Source: Periconia sp. R9002 (taxonomy: Eukaryota > Ascomycota > Dothideomycetes > Pleosporales > Periconiaceae). Taken from it: a stretch of DNA of 64,000 nucleotides. A program made the translations under genes and the position numbers. Positions 56,400 to 64,000 of the stretch are shown here, one piece after another. Numbering within the stretch: the stretch's first letter is position 1; every line of letters begins with the position of its first letter. The stretch covers positions 204,156 through 268,155 of the forward strand of contig JAMAHW010000057.1 of assembly GCA_023627715.1 (NCBI GenBank). The letters run 5' to 3'. Under the pieces are notes generated by a model. The model saw only the letters and a program-made list of their open reading frames with translations, was not told the origin of the DNA and made no database searches.

Positions 56400-58360
56400 T
56401 TATAACATTTTTTATAAATATTTATATATTTTTTATATTTCTTTTATATCGCGTATTACTTTTTTTAATTACGTATATAGTAGATTTCTTTTAAAAAGAT
56501 TTAGGTATTTCCCGTAATATAGGTAAAATAGTAATTCTTCTATTATTTCTAATTTACTATTATTAAATACTATCTACGCTATAGGTAGTAATAAAACCTA
56601 ATTATTTTACTAGTTATTATAGTATAATTATAAATAAGCTTTTAGCGTTCTATTTATTCTTTCTATTTATCTATCTATTTCTAAATAAAATAATATTAAT
56701 AGTTTTCTCTATATTCTAATAGATGCTATAAATATATTCTAGTAGTTAGAGGTAAATAGCTTATCTCTATTACTAATAATTATTTTTAGTATACTATAAT
56801 ATCTAAATATACAGTCCTTTATAATTTTTCTAAGTTACGTTACTAAAAAATTCTTCCTAAATAGTATAAATTCTATATACTTAATTTATCTATAAATTAC
56901 ATTATATATTACGTTATAGCTAAATCCTATAATAAGGTTTTTAGATTTTAGTAAATCTATAATAAAGTCTATTATAATATCTTCCTATAGTTTATTTAGT
57001 ATTAGTATAGGTTATAATTTGCTATAGGGTGTATATATAGCGTATTTATTCTATTAGTATAGTATATACTTATTAATATATTATTTAACCCTTTTTTATA
57101 TATTCTTAAATCTATAGTTTTATTAAATTAGTTCTATTATTCTAGTAATTCTAAGGTATCTATATACTAGATTATTATAATATTATTAAATAATAACTTC
57201 TTATAAATCTTTTAGTACGTTTACTATAATCTTTATTATAGTATAGATTTTTTTAGATAGTCCTAAAGATCTATCTTAAAATTATTATAGTATTAAAAAT
57301 TCTTCTATTATTTTTTTTTAATAACGTTATATTTTTAGCTAAGGGTATCTACTCTACTATTATCTTTTTCTAGTATATATATAATTTTAAATTTATACTA
57401 TCCTAATAGTTTTAACTATTATACTTATTATTAGTTTAATTTTTTTATTATAGTAAAGTATGTAAAGTTTTTATAGTCTATAAATATTATAAGCTCTAAG
57501 TAGCTTTCTACGTATACTTACTAATATTTAAGTATATTAACTATTACTAATAGTTTTTTATTATATATATTATATTATTCCTCTAGTTCTAAGAACTTCC
57601 TTAAATAGTAAGCTACTAGGTACTATTTTCTATTTCTTTTTTATAAAGCTACTACTTTTTCTATAAGATCTAATATATTAGTTTTAAGTCTTAGAGGTTC
57701 TCTACTTTAAAAAGTAATAAGAACTAGTTCTTTAATATATACTTTCTTTAATACTTTAAATAACTACTATTAACTTTTTCTCTATCTCTATAATACTTTC
57801 TTTTTAGTTAGCTTTAAAAGTAGTAGCGTAATTTTCGCAAAATTTTTAATAAACTATTAATTAAAGTTTATAAATCCTAGAAATAACTATATATCTTTAA
57901 CGTTTTTTAGTATCTTCTATTTCTTAATTATCTAGATTTTCTTTTTACTAATCTATACTTTATTAACTCCTATAATATATTTTAGAAATTTAACTTCTTT
58001 TTTATAAAATTTATACTTTTCTAGTTTAAGCTCTAGGCTATAGTTCTTTAGCCTTCTAAGTACCTCTTATATATAGTATATATACTTAGCCTTATTATCT
58101 AAGTAGATTAGTATATTATTTAGGTATATAACTATAAAGTTATTTAAGTATTCTTATAGTACGTTATTAATTATTACTTAATATATTATAAGGGCGTTAG
58201 TTAGGCTAAATAGTATTACTATATACTTAAAGTATCTATATTTAGTTCTAAAAGCTATTTTCTATTCTTCCTTTTTTTTTATTTTAATAAGGTTATATAC
58301 TTTTATTAGGTTAAGTACTATAAATATTTTTATATAAGATAATTAATCTTATTAGGGTCC
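56400..58360 (-). mobile_element. Decayed Ty3/gypsy element, minus strand (inner)
   Basis: On the minus strand an RT palm relic (VIYLNNILIY, YLNN at 58117-58128) is followed at lower coordinates by a FLGFINFN..FIKNFAKI block (about 57830-57900), the RT thumb/connection motif FLGFANFYRRFI in decayed form. An integrase-like IERINRTLKAY relic lies near 56630-56690. Many stops are present. The 5' (high-coordinate) side ends near 58365 in a differently composed segment, so it is probably truncated or interrupted. Confidence 0.7.
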
Positions 58361-59599
58361 TACTTAGGCCTTAAAGCAGGATACTAGATAGTGCATAAGA
58401 GGAGTAAATAGAAGTATAATATTACAGGATAACGGTAGGGTGTATAACTATTAATAAGCATAATATAATAAATTCTAAATAGTAGATATTAAAAGTAGAG
58501 TAGCTCTTTAGTTAAAAGATTAAATTAACGATAAAGACTATCTAAAAAGTGTAATACATACTTACTATATACTAATAAAATTCTTAAGCTCTATTACTCT
58601 ATTATAATAGAGTTATAGAAATAGCTCTATATCTCTATAGTTATAGAGCTATAGAGACGTTATGTAATCCCTTATTACGTATTTATATTATAGTTTACTT
58701 TAGGCCTAAAATCCTAGTCTTTATTAGCCTTATACTACTTATAGTTATTATTAAACTTACACTTACTATAAGTACTAAAAGTAATTCTATAAAGTATAGC
58801 TATAATACTATCCTCTTCCTTACGCTTAGTCTCTACGTTTATTCATTCTAGAGATTAGGGTATAATAGTACTATAGCCCTATATATCTATTTCTAAAGTA
58901 TTATTATTTATTATAGTTCCTCCTACTATTTCTTTAAAAGTTAGATCTTATGTTTTTCTTACTAATAAAATACTTTATTATAGGACTAAAATACTTCCTT
59001 ATCCTTACTACTCTTAGTTAGGTTTATCCTATATTATTTCTTCTAGAGATAGTAAATTTTATAAGGCATACGTTTATACTAATATACGTAGTTCTTATTA
59101 TACTACTAATATCTTATTATTAGAAGGTTAGCCTATCCTTAAAAATATAATACGTATGTCTTAACTAACTACTATTAGTAAGATTTATTAACTATATAGA
59201 AGATAAAGTTTAACGTTAGTTTAACAAAGCTTATAAAGCGTAGGAGGAGCTTCTAGATAAACTAGTAGAAGCTTATATAAAAATTCAGCGCCTTAAAAAG
59301 TAATAGGCATTTCTTAAAAAGAAATTAATTACTTATTCTTACGCCTTAAAGGTAGAATTAGATAAAAAAGAGGCTAAGCTTTAGTAGACTAGTTAGTAAG
59401 TAGATCTAGAGCTAATCTCTAATTAAGACGTTACTACTAATATCGCTACTAGTAGCGCTTTTCTTAATTTATAGCTAGGTAAAAATTTTACGTTATCTCC
59501 TAGTTTTCTTTATTTAATAGGGTAGACTAAAAATCCTCTAGCTTTTTAGGGTAGCTAAGGCTGTTTTCTAGTTCCTAAGAATCTTCCTATAGTTTTCCT

Positions 59600-62500
59600 T
59601 TCTTATTAGTACCTATCTACCTAACTAGGTAATAGTTTCTTCTATTTTAAACCTAGTGTCTAATAATTTTATTAACGTTCTATTATTCATCCTATTCTCT
59701 ATAAGTATCTAATTTATATACTACTAGTTTAGCGTTTTAAGGTGCTTTTTCTAGGAGTAAGACGTAAAATACTAGGTAAATTCCTATATTCTTTAGTAGT
59801 TCTAATCTATATATAACTAGTATAATTTGTTTAGTAATTTTGTATAAGCTAATTTTTATATAATTAAATTTTAGGCTAGGCTACTTACTTTTAATATTTT
59901 AGCGTTTTAACTATACTTTTTCCCCTCTCTTAAAATTAGGTCCCTTTTTATAGTATTAATCATAGTATTTTTCTATTTATTTATTAAGAAATTTAGCGTC
60001 TAGTTATAACTAATTATAAATTTCTTTAATTCTTTCTATAAATTTCTCGCTATTTACTATCTAAGTGTATACGTACTTAGGTAGATTATATACGTTTAGG
60101 TTAAATCTATAGTTTATAAAGAATGGTGTAATTCCTATTACTACATTCTTTAAGCTATTATACACTAACTAGGCTATTAGTAATAGTGCTACCTAGTTAT
60201 TCTAATTATAGTTAAAGTAATACCTTAAGTACTATTTAATCGTCTAGTTCATTCGTTCTAACTGTCTATCTGCCTATAGATAATAGGCCGTTGTTATACT
60301 ATATTTAACTCCTAGTATAGCTATAATTGTACTCTATAGCTTTAAATTAAACCGCTTATCTTAGTTTATAATAATTTTATCTAGAATACTATATTCGCTA
60401 ATTATAGTATTAATAATTTTATACGCTACTATTTCTATTCCACTTTTTTTAGTATATAGTTTAAAGTAGGTATACTTAGTTAATTTATCTACAATAGTTA
60501 TAATTCCGTTGTATTTAACCTTAGTTACTAGGTTTTGTAATTTTAGTAAATATGTAATAAAATTAATTATAATTATCCCCTATAGCTATTTAGGTATCTC
60601 TACTAGTTATAGTGTTCTATATAGTGTGTGTCTATTATACTTATTCCTATAGTAATTTTTATAGTCTCTAAAAACTTCCGTTACTATTATTCTTACTTTA
60701 AGTATATAGTATCTTTCTAGTAGTCTTTCTAGGGTTTTTTTAATTCTTTAGTAACTATATATTAGTAACTTATAGAATTATTATACAAATTCTCGTTATA
60801 TTTTTACTAAAATATAAATTCTATTATACTTTATATAGAATCCGTCTTAGATATCTTTTTATAGCTATTCTAGATATTCTTTAGTAGCCTCTTACTTAAT
60901 CTATTTATCTAGTTTGTTACTTCCTCGTTTAAAGTTAGCCGCTGCCTTATCTAAAACAAGGTTTCCTTATTTATTCTTAATTAATATTGTTCCTATTGCC
61001 TTAATTTCTAATTCTAAATCTGGGCATCTACTTAAAGTATCTACTAACTAATTTTCTAATCCCTTAATATAGATAATCTTAAAATTAAATGTAAATAGAA
61101 ATTCCTACTATCTAGTATATTATTATCCTAGGTCCTTATTTATTATAAACCCTATAAGGTTTTTATAGTCTATATAAACCTTAGTTCTATATTTCGCTCC
61201 TTAGAGATACACTCTCTACTACTTAAAAGCTTTATATATTACTAGCATTTCCTTATTATAGATAGAGTAGTTAAGTTCTAATAGTCCTATTTATTTTAAG
61301 AAGTATTTAACTAAATACTTATATCCTTCTATTAGGTTAATCTATAGTAAGGCGATACTATACGTAGAATTAGATACGTCTATTCTAATAATTCCTAGCT
61401 AGTCTAGGTTAAATATTCTTAAAATTAGTTATTCTATAAATCTTTTCTTAATCTTATTAAATAATCTCTAGTATTCTTCTATTTATTTAAAAAGTATATC
61501 CTTTTTTATAAGTTATATAATAAGTTCCGTAAGTTTTAACTATCTAACTATAAACTTTCTATAAAAGTTCGCTAGTCTATTAAATCTCTAGATATTAGTA
61601 ATATTCTTTAGTATAGGCCATTCTTCAATTTATTTAATCTTATTTAGGTTAATTCCTAATCTCTCTAGTTCTACTACAAATCCTAGAAAATTAGTTTTCT
61701 TAGTATAGAATTCGCATTTCCTTATTTTTAGAAATAGGTAATTATCTGCAAGTCTCTTTAGGACCTTATATATATATTATATATATTCTTCTTTAGTTTC
61801 TAAAAATATTAGAATGTTATTTAGGTATATAAATATAAAAACGTCTAAATGCTCCCTAAGCACTATATTAATTCTGTCTTAAAATACCATAAGTATATTA
61901 GTAAGTCTAAATAGTATAACCTAGTATTTATATAGTCTATATTAGGTTCTAAAAGCCGTTTTCTATTTATAGCCTTTTTTAATCCTAATCTAATAGTACG
62001 CGTTAGTAACGTCTAACTTTATAAAAATTATAGCTTTCCTTATCTAGTCCTAGAGGTTTACTATTAGTAGTAGTAAGTACTAATTCTTTTTAGTAATAGC
62101 GTTCGTCTTTCTATAGTCTATATATAACTATTTTTTAGTAGTCTCCTTTTTATTTATAAACGTTGTTCTATGCGATACTAGTAACTTTAATAGTTTAATC
62201 TATCCTTTTCTAAGTGCTAAATTAACGTACTCTCTTTTAATTTATAATTCTTCCTCTAATTTTTAGTAAATAGGTCCCTATCTAGTAGTTTTACCTTCTT
62301 CTAGTTTAATCTTAATATCCTATAGTTTATGTTCTAGAAGGTAACCTTTAGGTTCTTAGAGTAGCTTTTCCTATTTCTTATATTCTTCTAGGAATTTCCT
62401 AATATAGGTCTTAATATTTACTTAGAGTTGTTTATATTAATAACTAATTTTCCCTATTTACTAGTTAATATTAGGGTTTATTACTTTTAGCTATAGTATT

Positions 62501-64000
62501 CCTAAAATAATATCTTACTCATTATTAATCTATATTATATCTATAACTATATTATAAAGCTAGAGTCCTTCTAATACTAGCGTTAATAGCTTTATCTTAA
62601 ATTATATTAGTTCCTAAAATAGGTTTCCTTTTATAGTGTAAAGTTATTATAGATACTATTTTATTATATACTTTATTCTCTAGTTCTTAACAAATATTTT
62701 AGAGATAAAGTTCCTAGTTACTCTACTATTAACTATAATTTATATCCTTTTTCCTTAATAAACCCTATTTATTATAATATATAGTTCTATATTTCTTTTA
62801 AGTTTCTTATCTTTAGGCTAGTAACGGGCGTTTTTCTTTTTTTCTATATACTTAGCGTATTTATTATTTGTGCATTTATACTATAGCCTACCTATAACGT
62901 ATAGTAGTAGTAGATTTAGTCTAGGTTTAAGGATAAAGTGTCTCTTCTACCTATCCTTTAGGTGCTACCTATAGACTTCCTTACGTATAATAATATTAAT
63001 TTTTTATTCTCTATTTTAGATTAGCTAGGCTTAGTATTTTTTCTTTAGTATTATATAAATCTAGCATTTTACTTTAATATATAATACCTATACTATCTTA
63101 TAGTATACAGGGTATCCTATCTAAACTTAAAAGTCGTCCCCTTTCTTATATTCGTCTTCCTCTAGCTTATCTTATACTAAAATATAGTATTTAATAACCT
63201 TTCTAGAAGTATATACGTTATTAATCTATTTTATAAGCTTTAACAGCTTCCTCTACTTTACTTAAGTAAGTATCTCTTGTTTTATAACGTATTTGTTCTC
63301 TAACTAGTTCTAAAACGATATAAATCTAATATTATATAAATATTATATTTTCTATTCTTTATAAGCTTTTTTAAAAGTTATTTCTAGTTTAGCCTTTTTA
63401 ATAAATCTCTAATCCCTAGAGTTATCCTAGCTCCCTAGGTTACTTTTTTCTGTAACTTCTATATAGACTACCCCTAAATAGCGTTATTTAGGTTTATACT
63501 ACTAGCTATTATTAGAACTCTTTTCTTCTAAGAATTCTAATTCTTCCTCTTTTACTATTATAGAAGGTGTTAGTATAGGATATTTAGTAGTATTCTCTAA
63601 CCCCTTACTAATCTTTCTACTAGATTCTACCTAGTTATAGGTCCTATCTTTACTTACTACTATTTTTTTATTTTTCCTACTTAGAAACTAGCTATTTCCT
63701 TATTTAGCTTTAATATAAATTAGGCAGTTATCTTTATAATAAAAGGTCTAGTATAGTTTAGCGTACTTACTATTAACCGTAATCTTTTCTTTAGATCCTT
63801 TATTCCTAAATTTTTCTAAAGTCTTATCTATATTTTTTACTTAGCTCTCTTTAGTCTTCTTACTATAGCAGTCTTAAGTAAAGTGTCCCTTCCTTCTATA
63901 ACTATAGTATATAAGGTCCTTCTTCTTATTATTCTTAAGTTTAGTCTTACTTTTATAGTCTTTTATATAGTAGCCTTTCTTTTTATAATTAAAGTATTTA
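59600..64000 (-). mobile_element. Less-decayed Ty3/gypsy element, minus strand, continuing past the right edge
   Basis: Read on minus from high to low coordinates: a nucleocapsid knuckle at about 63866-63920, where two of four ligands survive (H and the last C); an RT palm with YLNN at 61816-61827; a RFNRLANFYRKFI block at about 61560-61620 (cf. FLGLANFYRRFI); RNase H (IFNLDLGIIRIDVS-type) at about 61250-61450; and an integrase at about 60050-60350 with LGVKYSITTAYYL, ADR.LERMN and YNSLKNVVIGITPFFINY. CA/TG loss is visibly weaker than in the elements to its left. Gag extends to the window edge. Confidence 0.75.

Larger units (their letters stand above)
49402..64000. repeat. AT-rich, RIP-mutated repeat block (AT isochore)
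   Basis: From here to the window end TA is extremely common while CA and TG are rare, and no long frames remain. This fits repeat-induced point mutation (C to T in CA context on both strands). Domains of Ty3/gypsy elements can be read through many stops in both orientations. Some segments (49500-49700 and 58370-59300) have a milder composition and may be later or different insertions that I cannot classify. At 49402-49490 it starts with bases related to the insert at 19515-19602. Confidence 0.85.

Noticed and set aside
49402..64000. CRISPR arrays, prophage or bacterial islands
   Set aside because: The content is eukaryotic Ty3/gypsy relics with RIP; no spaced direct repeats are present.

Overview
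The window looks like a nuclear contig from a filamentous ascomycete (Pezizomycotina), most likely a dothideomycete of the Pleosporales type. The evidence is short GT-AG introns (45-135 bp, with two of 105-227 bp) carrying CTAAC/CTGAC branch points, compact intergenic regions, a GH11 xylanase, DUF1774 and ankyrin proteins, and a sharp change at about 49.4 kb into a long AT-rich block with the signature of repeat-induced point mutation (RIP). The species cannot be named from sequence alone.

Left part (1-18.5 kb) is housekeeping-like and dense. In order: a MYND-finger protein running off the left edge (-), an alpha/beta hydrolase (-), a Hos3-type class II histone deacetylase (-), the catalytic subunit of queuine tRNA-guanine transglycosylase with eight exons including a 10-nt microexon (-), a DUF1774 membrane protein (-), an AP-complex beta-adaptin (-), EMC4 (+, divergent from the adaptin), and a probable pseudokinase (-).

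Middle part (18.5-37.4 kb) is sparse. It holds nested copies of a TA-flanked MITE, a phenylalanine ammonia-lyase homologue whose active site is rewritten at four places (+), an ankyrin-repeat protein (-), and a secreted class II-type heme peroxidase (-). Two stretches of about 4-5 kb have no convincing gene.

Right part (37.4-49.4 kb) contains a secreted repeat protein built from tandem 66-nt exons (+), an AMPK-type glycogen-binding-domain protein with a C-terminal membrane anchor (+), a divergent pair of splicing-factor homologues (NSRP1-like - and NFKBIL1-like + sharing a 259-bp promoter), and a GH11 endoxylanase (+).

From about 49.4 kb to the end there are no open genes. The sequence is wrecked Ty3/gypsy retrotransposon material: one element on + (about 51.6-54.9 kb) and at least two on - (about 56.4-58.4 and 59.6-64.0 kb). 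Decayed nucleocapsid, reverse transcriptase, RNase H and integrase can still be read through the stop codons. The rightmost element is less mutated and continues past the edge.

Exon boundaries below were worked out by hand from splice signals and reading-frame continuity. All multi-exon gene models close in frame.
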